Shown here: positions 44,099 through 53,226 of the stretch, one piece after another
How positions within the stretch are numbered: the stretch's first letter is position 1
Layout of the letters: every line of letters starts with the position of its first letter
NCBI GenBank assembly: GCA_963750535.1
Contig: CAVVRF010000040.1
Coordinates: 117,627-181,626 of the forward strand
Direction: 5' to 3'
Length of the DNA stretch: 64,000 bases
Origin: JAKFWF01 sp963750535
GTDB taxonomy: Bacteria; Pseudomonadota; Alphaproteobacteria; Rhizobiales; Hyphomicrobiaceae
Notes under the pieces: generated by a model
Told to the model about the DNA's origin: nothing
Databases searched by the model: none
Seen by the model: the letters and a program-made list of their open reading frames with translations, nothing else
Position numbers and translations under genes: made by a program

Positions 44099-44214
44099 TT
44101 GTACGCCATCAATAGTTTGCGGACGCGTGCTTCAAATTTCTATCTCAAGTAGCACTCCACGCACGGAGCACAAGTTATAAAAACATTCAATCACAAGCAG
44201 ATACGTCTTCACAT

Positions 44215-44229
44215 GCAATTCAGAATTGC
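44215..44229. promoter_or_regulatory. 15-bp palindrome upstream of the XRE gene
   Basis: GCAATTC-A-GAATTGC has perfect 7-base arms in an AT-rich 200-base gap (44099-44301) between the XRE start and the ptsN stop. It is 117 bases before the XRE ATG. It resembles a repressor site, most simply that of the XRE protein itself. Confidence 0.4.
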
Positions 44230-44301
44230 TTGCATCGGCGTTCGCTGCCATGTCCGAGTGAACAACAATTACGCCGAAATGCCAGGCATTGCGACGCCTA
44301 A

Positions 44302-44766
44302 TTAGGCCGCGTGTGAGGTCGTCTGCTCGGTCAGGACGGCGAACAAGGCTTCCTTGTCGTGAGTCGCGCGCAACCGCTCGAGCGCCTTCGGATCGCGGAC
44401 CAGTCGGGAAATTCTCGCGAGCGCCTTCAAGTGGTCGCCGCTCGCATGCTCGGGCCCAAGCAGCAGGAATATGATGTCAACCGGCTCACCGTCGGGCAAT
44501 TCGAACGGGATGGGCTCCGCAACGCGGGCAAATATGCACAAAATGTTCTTGAGCGAGCGGAACTTGACGTGCGGAATGGCAATGCCGCGGCCAAATCCCG
44601 TCGAGCCCAGGCGCTCGCGATGCAGCAGCGAATCGAAAACTTCCCGTTCCGGCAGACCGGTCAATTCGGCCGCGCGCTTGCTCAGTTCCTGCAGAGCTTC
44701 CTTCTTGTCCTTCGCGCGCAGTAGCGGAACGATGCCGTCGATCGTCAGGAGGTCACCGAAGTCCAT
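44302..44766 (-). CDS. ptsN: PTS IIA-like nitrogen-regulatory protein PtsN
   Basis: PtsN (EIIA-Ntr) is phosphorylated by NPr and links phosphorelay state to potassium and nitrogen control. The 154-residue protein has the phosphorylated His in FGRGIAIPHVKFRSL and the typical start DFGDLLTIDGIVPLLRAKDK. It follows hpf on the minus strand as usual in the rpoN-hpf-ptsN group. Confidence 0.94.
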   Translation of the reverse strand: MDFGDLLTIDGIVPLLRAKDKKEALQELSKRAAELTGLPEREVFDSLLHRERLGSTGFGRGIAIPHVKFRSLKNILCIFARVAEPIPFELPDGEPVDIIFLLLGPEHASGDHLKALARISRLVRDPKALERLRATHDKEALFAVLTEQTTSHAA

Positions 44767-44863
44767 CGATCGTCAGTCCCAAAAATCAAGCGCAGCCGTC
44801 TCACGCCCGATGCACGTCTCATGCCGAGAACCGTCCTGCTACGCCCGCCCTCGGCATCAATTC

Positions 44864-45508
44864 CTACCGGCCCCCGTCCGAGCCGTTGAATTTCCTCGCG
44901 CCGCCACGAGCTTGGCTGGCCGAATCCCGCGCCGGCGTCTCGGCGTGCGGGTCTATCCACCCGACATGGCCGTCGGTCCGCCGGTGTACGACGCTCAACC
45001 GCCCGTGCGCTGCGTTGCGAAATAACAGAAATGCTTTATCCGTCAAGTCCAGTTGCATGACCGCCTCGCCGACGGTCAATTCCTGCAACAGTCCTTCGGA
45101 TTCGGCGACGATGACGGGGCTCTCGGCCACCTCATCGACGGCTTCCTCGTCCTCGACCTGCACCACATACTCGTTGAGGCCGGTGGCGCGCGCGCGCCCG
45201 TCGCCGGCGCCGCGGTGATGCTCCTTCAGGCGGCGCTTGTAGCGGCGCACGCGCTTGTCGAGCCGCTCGATCGCGGCGTCGGCGCTGGAGTAGGCATCGA
45301 CGCCCTCGCCGTGGGCCTCCACCAGGAGCCCGGTCCGCAGCCGCAGTGAGCAGTCGGTGCGAAACCCTACCTTCGACTTCTCGACACGCACATGGCCGGA
45401 CAGCTCCGGGCCGATATACTTGTCGAGCACGTCGCTGATCTTGTCGGTTACATAGATCTGGAAGGCTTCGCCGGCGCCGATATTCTTGCCAGTGACCTGG
45501 ATCGTCAT
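44864..45508 (-). CDS. hpf: Long-form ribosome hibernation promoting factor
   Basis: The protein of 214 residues is a long HPF: the N-terminal ribosome-binding domain MTIQVTGKNIGAGEAFQIYV with RVEKSKVGFRTDCSL, a linker of acidic residues, and a C-terminal dimerisation domain GEAVMQLDLTDKAFLLFRN. Long HPF makes 100S ribosome dimers in stationary phase. The last 30 residues (ARDSASQARGG...) extend past the usual end. Confidence 0.94.
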   Translation of the reverse strand: MTIQVTGKNIGAGEAFQIYVTDKISDVLDKYIGPELSGHVRVEKSKVGFRTDCSLRLRTGLLVEAHGEGVDAYSSADAAIERLDKRVRRYKRRLKEHHRGAGDGRARATGLNEYVVQVEDEEAVDEVAESPVIVAESEGLLQELTVGEAVMQLDLTDKAFLLFRNAAHGRLSVVHRRTDGHVGWIDPHAETPARDSASQARGGARKFNGSDGGR

Positions 45509-45600
45509 GAGTGTGCCTGCTTCTTGGCGTTTGGTCCCTTATCGCGCCCTATGAACGCTAATACCGCTCGCGACCGGAAGTCAAATAGCCAGGGGCCGGC

Positions 45601-47139
45601 TCAGCCGGCTCGTTCCATGCAGTCGGTCAAGCGCTTCTCGCGGCGGCGCTGGACCGAGGACGGTATGCGCATCGCCTCGCGGTACTTCGCGACCGTGCGG
45701 CGGGCGATGTCGATGCCGTCGCACTTGAGCTTCTCGACGAGTTTGTCGTCGGACAGCACGCCCTGCGCGGTTTCGGCGTCGATCAGCTGCTTGATCCGGT
45801 GCCGCACGGCTTCCGAGGAGTGCGCCTCGCCCTCGCCCGAGGCGGCGATCGAGGAGGTGAAGAAGTACTTGAGCTCGAAGATACCCCGCGGCGTCGCGAT
45901 GTACTTGTTCGAGGTCACCCGGCTTACGGTCGATTCGTGCATCTTGATCGCATCCGCCACGGTCTTGAGGTTGAGCGGCCGCAGGTGCTGTACGCCATGG
46001 GCGAAGAAGCCGTCCTGCTGCCGCACGATCTCCTCGGCGACGCGCAGGATGGTGCGGGCGCGCTGGTCGAGGCTCTTGGCGAGCCAGTTTGCCGATTGCA
46101 GACAGTCGACCAGGTATTCCTTGTCCTGGCTGGACCGGGCGGTGCGCGACACGCGCGTGAAGTAGCTGCGGTTGACCAGCACGCGCGGCAGCGTGTCGTT
46201 GTTGAGCTCGACGATCCAGCTGCCGTCGGAAGCCGCACGTACCAGCACGTCGGGGACGACCGGCTGGATCTGCACGCTGCCGAACGCGAGCCCCGGCTTC
46301 GGGTTGAGCTGCTTGAGCTCGGCAATCATGTCCGCGAGCTCGTCCATCTCGACGCCGACCGCACGCTTCAATGCCGCGATGTTGTGTGAGCCCAGCAACT
46401 CGAGATTGTCGAGCAGGGCCGCGATCTGGGGGTCGTAGCGATTGAGATCCTTGAGCTGCAGCGCAAGGCATTCGGCAAGGCTGCGGGCCATGACGCCGGG
46501 CGGATCGAAGGTCTGCAACGTCGAAAGCACGCGCTCGACCATCGCCACCGGGCAGCCGAGGCGGTCGGCGATGTCGTCGAGCGCGACCGTGACATAGCCC
46601 GGCTCGTCGACATGATCGATCAGGTATTGCCCGATCAAGCGGTCGGCGGGAGCCTGCAGGGCGACGCTCATCTGCGCCAGCAGGTGGTCCTTGAGCGACG
46701 TTTCCGCGGCGACGAAGCCCTCGAGGTTGTACTCATCGTCGCTGCCGCCGGCGCCACCGCCCTGCGACCAGTGCGAGGAGCCGAGGTCGGGCCCGTCACC
46801 CAGCAGCTCTCCACGAGCCGCATCCGGGTAGAGGCTCTCCGTGGTGGTGTCGAGCGCGCCCGCCGCGTCGGCGTCCGGCCGTGCGAGGTCGAGGGGAGCA
46901 TAGTCCGCGGTCGCCATCGCAGCCTCGGCGGGGCCGTCGACAGGCGTATCGATGGTGATCGGCATCGGCGCTTCGGAATTTTCATCGCGCTCGAGCAGCG
47001 GATTGCGCTCGACCTCCTGCTCGACGAACGCGTTGAGCTCGAGGTTCGACAACTGCAGCAGTCGGATGGCCTGCTGCAGCTGGGGTGTCATCACCAGCTG
47101 CTGGCCTTGCCGCATCTCGAGGCGTGCCGAAAGCGCCAT
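45601..47139 (-). CDS. rpoN: RNA polymerase sigma-54 factor
   Basis: RpoN directs RNA polymerase to -24/-12 promoters activated by enhancer-binding proteins. The 512-residue protein has the N-terminal activator-interacting region (LEMRQGQQLVMTPQLQQAIR), core-binding and helix-turn-helix regions, and the RpoN box ARRTVAKYREAMRIP near the C-terminus. ATG 47139 is preferred to TTG 47145. The order lptB-rpoN-hpf-ptsN is the usual one. Confidence 0.96.
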   Translation of the reverse strand: MALSARLEMRQGQQLVMTPQLQQAIRLLQLSNLELNAFVEQEVERNPLLERDENSEAPMPITIDTPVDGPAEAAMATADYAPLDLARPDADAAGALDTTTESLYPDAARGELLGDGPDLGSSHWSQGGGAGGSDDEYNLEGFVAAETSLKDHLLAQMSVALQAPADRLIGQYLIDHVDEPGYVTVALDDIADRLGCPVAMVERVLSTLQTFDPPGVMARSLAECLALQLKDLNRYDPQIAALLDNLELLGSHNIAALKRAVGVEMDELADMIAELKQLNPKPGLAFGSVQIQPVVPDVLVRAASDGSWIVELNNDTLPRVLVNRSYFTRVSRTARSSQDKEYLVDCLQSANWLAKSLDQRARTILRVAEEIVRQQDGFFAHGVQHLRPLNLKTVADAIKMHESTVSRVTSNKYIATPRGIFELKYFFTSSIAASGEGEAHSSEAVRHRIKQLIDAETAQGVLSDDKLVEKLKCDGIDIARRTVAKYREAMRIPSSVQRRREKRLTDCMERAG

Positions 47140-47196
47140 TTTCAACGACCTTGCTACCCTTACCGAAGCTTGGGTCCATGGTGTACTCAGGACGAT

Positions 47197-47979
47197 TTAA
47201 CCAAACATGTCGCCAAGATACACCCGTCTCACGTCTTCGTTGGCTATGATTTCTTCCGGCTTACCTTGTGTCAGAACTTGACCATCGTAGAAGATGTACG
47301 CGCGATCGCTCAGACTTAGGGTCTCCCGAACGTTGTGGTCGGTAATCAGCACTCCGATGCCGCGCTCGGTCAAGTGCCGCACCAGCTGCTGAATGTCGCC
47401 GACGGCGATCGGATCGATACCGGCGAACGGTTCGTCCAGCAACATGAACGACGGCCGCGAGGCGAGCGCCCGCGCAATCTCGCAGCGCCGTCGCTCGCCG
47501 CCCGACAGGGCGATCGATGGCGACTTGCGCAGTCTGGTGATGCGGAACTCCTCCAGCAGGCTGTCGAGCTGCTCCTTGCGCAGCTTCTTCTTCGGTTCCA
47601 CCAGCTCCAGCACCGACATGATATTCTGCTCGACGGTCAGGCCGCGAAAGATCGAGGCCTCCTGCGGCAGATAGCCGATGCCGAGGCGGGCGCGGCGGTA
47701 CATCGGCAGCTTCGTCACGTCGCGGCCGTCGATCGTGATGCGACCGGAATCGGCCGGCACCAGGCCGGTGATCATATAGAAAACCGTGGTCTTGCCGGCG
47801 CCGTTGGGCCCCAGCAGGCCAACGGATTCGCCACGTCCGAGGGCCAGCGTCACGCCGCGCACGACGGTACGCCGGCCATAGGTCTTCCTGACGTTGTGTA
47901 CGGTCAGCCAGCCCTCGCCGACGACCGGCTCGTTTTCGTCGGCGTAAGCTTCGTCCGGGTCGGCCTCGCCGGTTTGCAT
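47197..47979 (-). CDS. lptB: LPS export ABC transporter ATPase LptB
   Basis: LptB powers lipopolysaccharide extraction from the inner membrane with LptFG. The protein (260 residues from 47979) has Walker A GLLGPNGAGKTTVFYMITG, signature LSGGERRRCEIARAL and Walker B FMLLDEPFAGIDPI, a pattern special to LptB. A TTG at 48027 would add 16 residues (KLFTFGSKAKP...). It lies between rpoN and the LptC/LptA-like gene, as expected for an lpt cluster. Confidence 0.94.
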   Translation of the reverse strand: MQTGEADPDEAYADENEPVVGEGWLTVHNVRKTYGRRTVVRGVTLALGRGESVGLLGPNGAGKTTVFYMITGLVPADSGRITIDGRDVTKLPMYRRARLGIGYLPQEASIFRGLTVEQNIMSVLELVEPKKKLRKEQLDSLLEEFRITRLRKSPSIALSGGERRRCEIARALASRPSFMLLDEPFAGIDPIAVGDIQQLVRHLTERGIGVLITDHNVRETLSLSDRAYIFYDGQVLTQGKPEEIIANEDVRRVYLGDMFG

Positions 47980-48068
47980 GGCGGCCGCCGCAGGTTTCGC
48001 TTTCGAGCCGAAAGTAAAGAGTTTCAATAGGGTTGGTCCCGGATATCTGCGCCAGACGGCGGCTGATG

Positions 48069-50153
48069 CTAGTTCGCAGAAGGTTGGCCGGACGTCCAGC
48101 CTGATGTCTCGGCGGCCGGCTTCTGGGGCTTGGCTGGCGGCGCCGGCTGGGTCTTCCAGGCCGGAGTGGTGGTATTGGCGGCACCCGACTTGCCGGACGA
48201 ACGCACGCCGACACCGTCGCTCGGATCGATCTGCAGGCACTGCCGCCCCGGCGGGCAAGCCCTCGGATCGGTCGCGAAGGCAGGTGGCGTGGGCGGACGA
48301 ATCGGCTCCTTCTTGGCTGGCAGATCGGGCAGCGCATAAGGTGCGCGCTGCTCGGTCGGCGACAGGCTCACCGCCGGTCCTTGACCCTTGTTGTCGTTTT
48401 CGAGGTAGGTGACGCCGGTAGTCATGTCGATGATCGCCTTTTGGGCATACGCAAAGCTCTTGCCCTTCTTCATGGCCACGTTGCCGCCGATTGTCACCTT
48501 GTTCGCCTTCACGTCGAAATCCGCCCAGTCGCCAGTGGCGCTCTGGTCGTTGGTCGAGGTCACCTCCACGTGCTGATTTGCCCTGATCCTGGTGAGCTGG
48601 GCCGAAGGCTGCTTGCCGTCGCCGGTCGACGCGAGGCCGGCATCGCCGCTGTAGGAGGCGACGAGCTCCGGCGTCTTGATCGTGAACTCGCCCTGGACGG
48701 CCCGGACGGCGCCGCGGAAGGTTGCGGTCTTGGCCTTGTCCACGACCTCGAGCGTCTCGGCGTCGATGTCGATCGGCGCGTTGGGATCGGTGCGAAAGAC
48801 GAATCCGCTGGCGGGATTGGCGGGCTGCGCCTGCTTGGCGGGACCCTGCTGGGCGGCTGCAGCGGACTGGAAGAAGCGCGCCGCGATTCGCCCTGCCGGC
48901 TGGCCGGCATCGACCGGCGTCGACAATTTGGTCGAGCCAGCCTTGCGATCGATGTGCAGGCGGTTGCCGCGCAGCACGTTGCGGTCCTGCGTCACCACGA
49001 CATTGCCGGTCAGCAGCGCCGTGTCGGCCCGCGAATCGAGGTCGGCGCGGTCGCTGACGACGTGCCGGTCGGTGCCCGATCGGATATCGACGTGGCCGAC
49101 CAGGACGGCGGTTTCACGGAGCGCGTCGAAGTCGGCGGAGTCGCTCGTGACGTGATCAGTCCCCTGCACGAGGTCGACTTCGCTCGGCACGAACAGCCGC
49201 TTCAGCTTGCCGGTCGGCGCGGCGCCGGGAGCAGCGGGTGCCGCCCCCGGCGTGTTCAGCGGTGCGCCTTCGTAGTATGCGTGCAGCGCCGGCGCACGAA
49301 GCGTCGCCTCGCCTTGCTTGGCGACCACGTCGCCGGTGAAGATCGCGACCTTCTTGTTGTCATCGACTTGCAGCTTGCGCGAAGCGACGTCGACCGGGCT
49401 GTCGGACGGGCCGATCATGCGCGGCTGACCGGGGCCTGCCGGTTGCCTTGCCGGCGTCGATGCCGAAGCCGGTTTCGGCTCCGGCCGCAAGCGGGTTGCG
49501 ACACCATCCGAGAACGTCACCTGCCGGGCCGCCTGCAGCAGCTCCATCTCGTTCGCCCGGATCTGGCCCGCCGCCATGTCGATCGCGACCGGCTGTTTGG
49601 AAACGACACGGCTCTCCTTCGTGTAGATCATCGCGTGCGTGAGGTCGGCGCGCATGCCGCCGTCGCCGCGTATCTTGATGTCGTCGAACAACTCGAGCTG
49701 GTTGGTCTTGCTGTCGAACAGGCCGCGCGGCGCCGTCAGGGTGATCACGCTTTCGTTCGCCTGCACAATCTTGCTGTCGATGTGATTGAGCTCGATCGGT
49801 CCCTGCTGACGGATGTCCTGCACGGCGGTCTTGGCGGCGACGGTGAACTTGCTGCCGTCCTTGTTGAAGCCTTCGTAGCGCGGGTTCGACATCGTGAGGT
49901 TCTGGGTCGAGATGGCGATCCCGCTGGTGTCGAGCTTGCCGCCGCTGACGCGGAAGCTCTTGCGCACCCCGACGCCGTAGGAGGCGAGCGATACGACCGC
50001 CAACACCGGCAGCGCCACGCGAAGGAACCGCACCAGCAGCGTGTGCCGCCGCGCCCGCGCGAACGATCGCGCCCGATCGGCGTCACGGCCCGCCGTCGAG
50101 GGTTGCGCCAGGCTTGCCTGGCGCAGCTCAGGAATTGTGCCTTGAAGCGCCAT
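48069..50153 (-). CDS. Fused LptC-like and OstA/LptA-like lipopolysaccharide transport protein
   Basis: The 694-residue protein has an N-terminal membrane anchor (VRFLRVALPVLAVVSLASYGV), an LptC-type domain (ISTQNLTMSNPRYEGFNKDG, about 80-200), and then at least two LptA/OstA-like beta-jellyroll regions: KKVAIFTGDVVAKQGEATL (about 265) with DRNVLRGNRLHIDRK (about 395), and AKTATFRGAVRAVQGEFTI with ANKVTIGGNVAMKKGKSFAY in the 480-590 range. The C-terminal 100 residues are Pro-rich. Usually LptC (about 200 aa) and LptA (about 180 aa) are separate genes; no separate lptA is visible. The joined order matches the physical Lpt bridge. Confidence 0.85.
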   Translation of the reverse strand: MALQGTIPELRQASLAQPSTAGRDADRARSFARARRHTLLVRFLRVALPVLAVVSLASYGVGVRKSFRVSGGKLDTSGIAISTQNLTMSNPRYEGFNKDGSKFTVAAKTAVQDIRQQGPIELNHIDSKIVQANESVITLTAPRGLFDSKTNQLELFDDIKIRGDGGMRADLTHAMIYTKESRVVSKQPVAIDMAAGQIRANEMELLQAARQVTFSDGVATRLRPEPKPASASTPARQPAGPGQPRMIGPSDSPVDVASRKLQVDDNKKVAIFTGDVVAKQGEATLRAPALHAYYEGAPLNTPGAAPAAPGAAPTGKLKRLFVPSEVDLVQGTDHVTSDSADFDALRETAVLVGHVDIRSGTDRHVVSDRADLDSRADTALLTGNVVVTQDRNVLRGNRLHIDRKAGSTKLSTPVDAGQPAGRIAARFFQSAAAAQQGPAKQAQPANPASGFVFRTDPNAPIDIDAETLEVVDKAKTATFRGAVRAVQGEFTIKTPELVASYSGDAGLASTGDGKQPSAQLTRIRANQHVEVTSTNDQSATGDWADFDVKANKVTIGGNVAMKKGKSFAYAQKAIIDMTTGVTYLENDNKGQGPAVSLSPTEQRAPYALPDLPAKKEPIRPPTPPAFATDPRACPPGRQCLQIDPSDGVGVRSSGKSGAANTTTPAWKTQPAPPAKPQKPAAETSGWTSGQPSAN

Positions 50154-50314
50154 GCGATGAGGAACCGCCGCCCGCCGGTTTGTTCGCCAATTCGATAACC
50201 CGACCTAACGCAATGAATCCGGCGGCAATGTGGGTGGGATTCACCGTGCAGGCAAGCGCGGAACGCACTCCGGCAGCGAGGCGATCCACAGCTCGCGCAT
50301 GCCGGCGCCTATTA

Positions 50315-50935
50315 CTAGTGGGAGAAGATATCCATGTCCTCGAAGCCGGCCAGGTCGAGCGCGGCGCGGGTGGTCAGGAATTCGAAGCAGCGGGCGGCCA
50401 GCTCCGTTCGGCCCTGGCGGGCGAGCATCGCATCGAGTTGAGTCTTCAACTTGTGAAGATGCAGCACGTCGGAAGCCGCATACGCCAGCTGCTGGTCGCT
50501 GAGCTTCTCGGCGGCCCAGTCGGAGCTCTGCTGCTGCTTCGACAACTCGATGCCGAGCAGCTCGGACGTCAAGTCCTTCAGGCCGTGACGATCGGTGTAG
50601 GTACGGGCGAGCTTCGACGCGATCTTGGTGCAGTAGACGGGCCTGGTGTCGACGCCGAGATAGCGCCGCAGCACCGCCAGGTCGAACCGCGCGAAGTGAA
50701 AGATCTTGAGCACCCGCGGCTCGGCAAGAAGCGCGGCGAGGCGGGGCGGCGGCGGCGCATTGGCGGCAATCTGCACGAGGTGCGCGGTGTTGTCGCCGGC
50801 CGACAGCTGCACCAGGCAGAGCCGGTCGCGATGCGGCCTCAGGCCGAGCGTTTCGGTATCGATGGCGACGCCGTCGGGAAACGCCAGGCCCGCCGGCAGG
50901 TCATCCTTGTGCAGCTCGATCTGCGCGTTTGCCAT
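50315..50935 (-). CDS. RNase D-like 3'-5' exonuclease
   Basis: The 206-residue protein has the DEDD exonuclease motifs: AIDTETLGLRPHRDRLCL (motif 1), KIFHFARFDLAVLRRYLG (motif 2) and LAYAASDVLHLHKL (motif 3). It lacks the HRDC domains of full RNase D, so it is the short alphaproteobacterial form. GGAG precedes ATG 50935. It probably trims structured RNA 3' ends. Confidence 0.92.
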   Translation of the reverse strand: MANAQIELHKDDLPAGLAFPDGVAIDTETLGLRPHRDRLCLVQLSAGDNTAHLVQIAANAPPPPRLAALLAEPRVLKIFHFARFDLAVLRRYLGVDTRPVYCTKIASKLARTYTDRHGLKDLTSELLGIELSKQQQSSDWAAEKLSDQQLAYAASDVLHLHKLKTQLDAMLARQGRTELAARCFEFLTTRAALDLAGFEDMDIFSH

Positions 50936-51060
50936 GTCACACTCCAGGATCGGCCCGAGGTCTCTCGAAGGCCCGCGAAAGCTGGATGCATTGGCAGGTT
51001 CGGCGCTGGGCCCGTCAAGTGGCGGTGGCGTGCCATGCGGCGTGTGCAATGCCATAAAAT

Positions 51061-51075
51061 ACAACTATTAGTTGT
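51061..51075. promoter_or_regulatory. Candidate operator of the GntR regulator
   Basis: ACAACTATTAGTTGT is a perfect palindrome (7-base arms, one central T) in the divergent gap between the RNase D-like gene and gntR, 89 bases before the GntR ATG. GntR regulators of the HutC class usually bind such AT-centred palindromes. Confidence 0.5.
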
Positions 51076-51163
51076 GTTCAACAAAATTGCGGATTATAGA
51101 TGACGCGGGGCATTAGAGCTTGACGCGTTGCGTTCCACTGATTTTGACGCCGGGGGACCATTC

Positions 51164-51901
51164 ATGAAGACGCATTCGGGCAATCGCGCCGGGGTTGTCG
51201 CGCAGCCGCTCTACGCACAGGTCCGGGAGCGCCTGCTCGAGCGCATAGTGAGCAGGGAGTGGCAGCATGGGCAACTGCTGCCGAACGAATTCGACCTCGC
51301 ACGCCAGTTCGGGGTGAGCATCGGGACGATCCGCAAGGCTGTCGAAGGCCTGGAGGCGGACAAGATCGTGGTTCGCAAGCAGGGCCGCGGCACCTTTGTC
51401 GCGCGCGATGGAGCGGTCCCGGCGGCCGACCCGATCAGTTGCTTCGGCGAGGCCGGCATTGCCGGCGACAACGGCGAGACGGCGACGATCTCGATCGAGC
51501 AGAGGCTGGCGACGCCACAGGAGAGCGCGGCCATGCTGCTGCATGCGAACAAGAAGGTCATCGCCATCCGCCGGCGCCGCGCGTTCGCCGGAGGCAAGCG
51601 CATCCTCGACCGTATCGCCCTGCCGCAGCACCTGTTCTTCGATCTCGAGCCGGCCGAGCCGTTGCCCGGCAACCTCTACGAGTTCTACGGCGACTATTTC
51701 GGCATCCGGGCGGTGAAATGCCGCGAGCAGTTCATGGTTGCCGCCGCGGATCGGGAGATCGCCGAGGTGCTTGGCATCGCGGAAGGCGCGCCGGCGATCC
51801 AGATCGAGCGCACGTCCTACTCGGCGTCGGCCGAGCCGATCGAATGGCGTCAGTCGATCTGCCTGCTACCGAAGGGCTTGACCTTCAGCGGCGTCTGCTG
51901 A
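51164..51901 (+). CDS. GntR family regulator, HutC/UTRA type
   Basis: The 245-residue protein has a GntR winged helix-turn-helix (PNEFDLARQFGVSIGTIRKAVEGL) and a UTRA ligand domain (PGNLYEFYGDYFGIRAV, IERTSYSASAEPIEWRQS). These sense small metabolites and repress uptake or catabolic genes. No target operon lies next to it except the divergent exonuclease. GGGGGACC precedes the ATG at 51164. Confidence 0.93.
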   Translation: MKTHSGNRAGVVAQPLYAQVRERLLERIVSREWQHGQLLPNEFDLARQFGVSIGTIRKAVEGLEADKIVVRKQGRGTFVARDGAVPAADPISCFGEAGIAGDNGETATISIEQRLATPQESAAMLLHANKKVIAIRRRRAFAGGKRILDRIALPQHLFFDLEPAEPLPGNLYEFYGDYFGIRAVKCREQFMVAAADREIAEVLGIAEGAPAIQIERTSYSASAEPIEWRQSICLLPKGLTFSGVC

Positions 51902-51942
51902 GCGATGATCGTCGCGTGTAGCCGCGATCGGCGGCGGGCAGG

Positions 51943-52989
51943 TCAGTCCTCGCTCAGCGGAATGAACGGCTGGATCGGCGGCGAGGTGAGCTGGATGCCG
52001 ACCCGGCCATCCCGGTTCCAGACCGCAATGCCGTCGAATTTGACGCCCGTACCGAGGGCGATCTGCACCCGGTCGCCGGCCCGCACCTCCTGGCCGCCTT
52101 CGATGCCGATGCCGCCGGCCGAGAGGTCGCGCACCGTCACGCGCTGCTGGGTGCCGTTGAAGGAAAGGGTGGCGGGCGTGTTGACCTCGCGCCGCAGGTG
52201 GGTTCGGCGCTCGATCCAGCCTGGAACGATCACCGCGCCGTCGATGCGCACGCAGGGCGTGCGTCCGAGCGCCACGGCCCACAGCATCTCGATCAGCTTG
52301 ACCGGCGTCGGATTGTCCTTGCCGCCCTCGAACAGCAGCGAGTTGCGGTCGAGGTAGCCGAGCAGCGTCAGGGTGCCGATCGCCTGGGTGGCTGCGGCCT
52401 GCCAAGCCTCGCCCAGCGTCTCCATGCTGATCGGCCCGCTGATACCGCCAGGTTCGCGCCTCGCCGAGTAGCCGAGCGACGCCGATCGCGCGAAGGCGAC
52501 GAGGCCGTAGAAGGCGATCAGCGAGCGGATCGTCTGGCCCGGCAGTGCGGCGGAGATCGCATTGGTGCCGATGGCAGCGGGAAGCGCGATCGGTGCGCCG
52601 GGAAGGTAGGCGGCCATCGAGGTACGCAATTGCGGGCGCTTGCTTGCGACGATGGCGTTGACGATGCTGCCGGTCACCGCGACCAGCAGCGAGATGTCAT
52701 GCGCCTCCTGCGCGATGGCCACCAGCACGCCCCGCGCCTCCGTCGCCGCATTATGCCGCGTCCTGATGCTCCTGCGTCCCGACCGCGTCCGGCCTTGACC
52801 GAGGCCGCCGTCGCCGAAGCCGTCGGCCGTGCGCGCTGGAGCGCCAGCATCGCTGGCGTGACCGGGCAGGGTGGCGATCTCGCCATGATGTCGAATGCCG
52901 GCAGCATCGAGCGGAGCGCCACGCGCGCGATCGGTTGGCGGCACGGGCCGATAGGCGGCTGGAGGAGTTCGGTCGGATGGGCGGAACAT
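51943..52989 (-). CDS. PilZ-domain protein
   Basis: The last 100 residues of this 348-residue protein form a PilZ domain with RTHLR and DLSAGGIGIEG, the RxxxR and D/NxSxxG motifs that bind cyclic-di-GMP. The middle region (AVTGSIVNAIVASKRPQLRT, SMAAYLPGAPIALPAAIGT) is hydrophobic in places and has no known domain; the N-terminal 80 residues are of low complexity. The start could be further downstream. It is divergent from the flagellar-type regulator gene, so a motility or surface-attachment role is plausible. Confidence 0.82.
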   Translation of the reverse strand: MFRPSDRTPPAAYRPVPPTDRARGAPLDAAGIRHHGEIATLPGHASDAGAPARTADGFGDGGLGQGRTRSGRRSIRTRHNAATEARGVLVAIAQEAHDISLLVAVTGSIVNAIVASKRPQLRTSMAAYLPGAPIALPAAIGTNAISAALPGQTIRSLIAFYGLVAFARSASLGYSARREPGGISGPISMETLGEAWQAAATQAIGTLTLLGYLDRNSLLFEGGKDNPTPVKLIEMLWAVALGRTPCVRIDGAVIVPGWIERRTHLRREVNTPATLSFNGTQQRVTVRDLSAGGIGIEGGQEVRAGDRVQIALGTGVKFDGIAVWNRDGRVGIQLTSPPIQPFIPLSED

Positions 52990-53022
52990 GGCAAGATCCG
53001 TTGCATTTCTTCAACTGCTGCA

Positions 53023-53037
53023 AGCTGATGATCAGCT
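53023..53037. promoter_or_regulatory. 15-bp palindrome between PilZ and FtcR-like genes
   Basis: AGCTGAT-G-ATCAGCT has perfect 7-base arms, in the AT-rich 236-base divergent gap (52990-53226). A second, weaker inverted pair ATATCA/TGATAT lies at 53083-53100. These are candidate operators for either gene. Confidence 0.4.
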
Positions 53038-53226
53038 GCGATCAAGCGACAATGCGGGCCATGCGGATAACTATTCCTGAATATATCATTTGATTGATAT
53101 GGCGGTCGGCCGGAGAAAAATCTCTGATAAATGCAACTATATTGACTTGAATTGGCACCGTTCCATTCCCGGGCGATATGCGACGGCATGGACATCCGAT
53201 ATCATCGATGCGCAGCGGGGGCTGAA

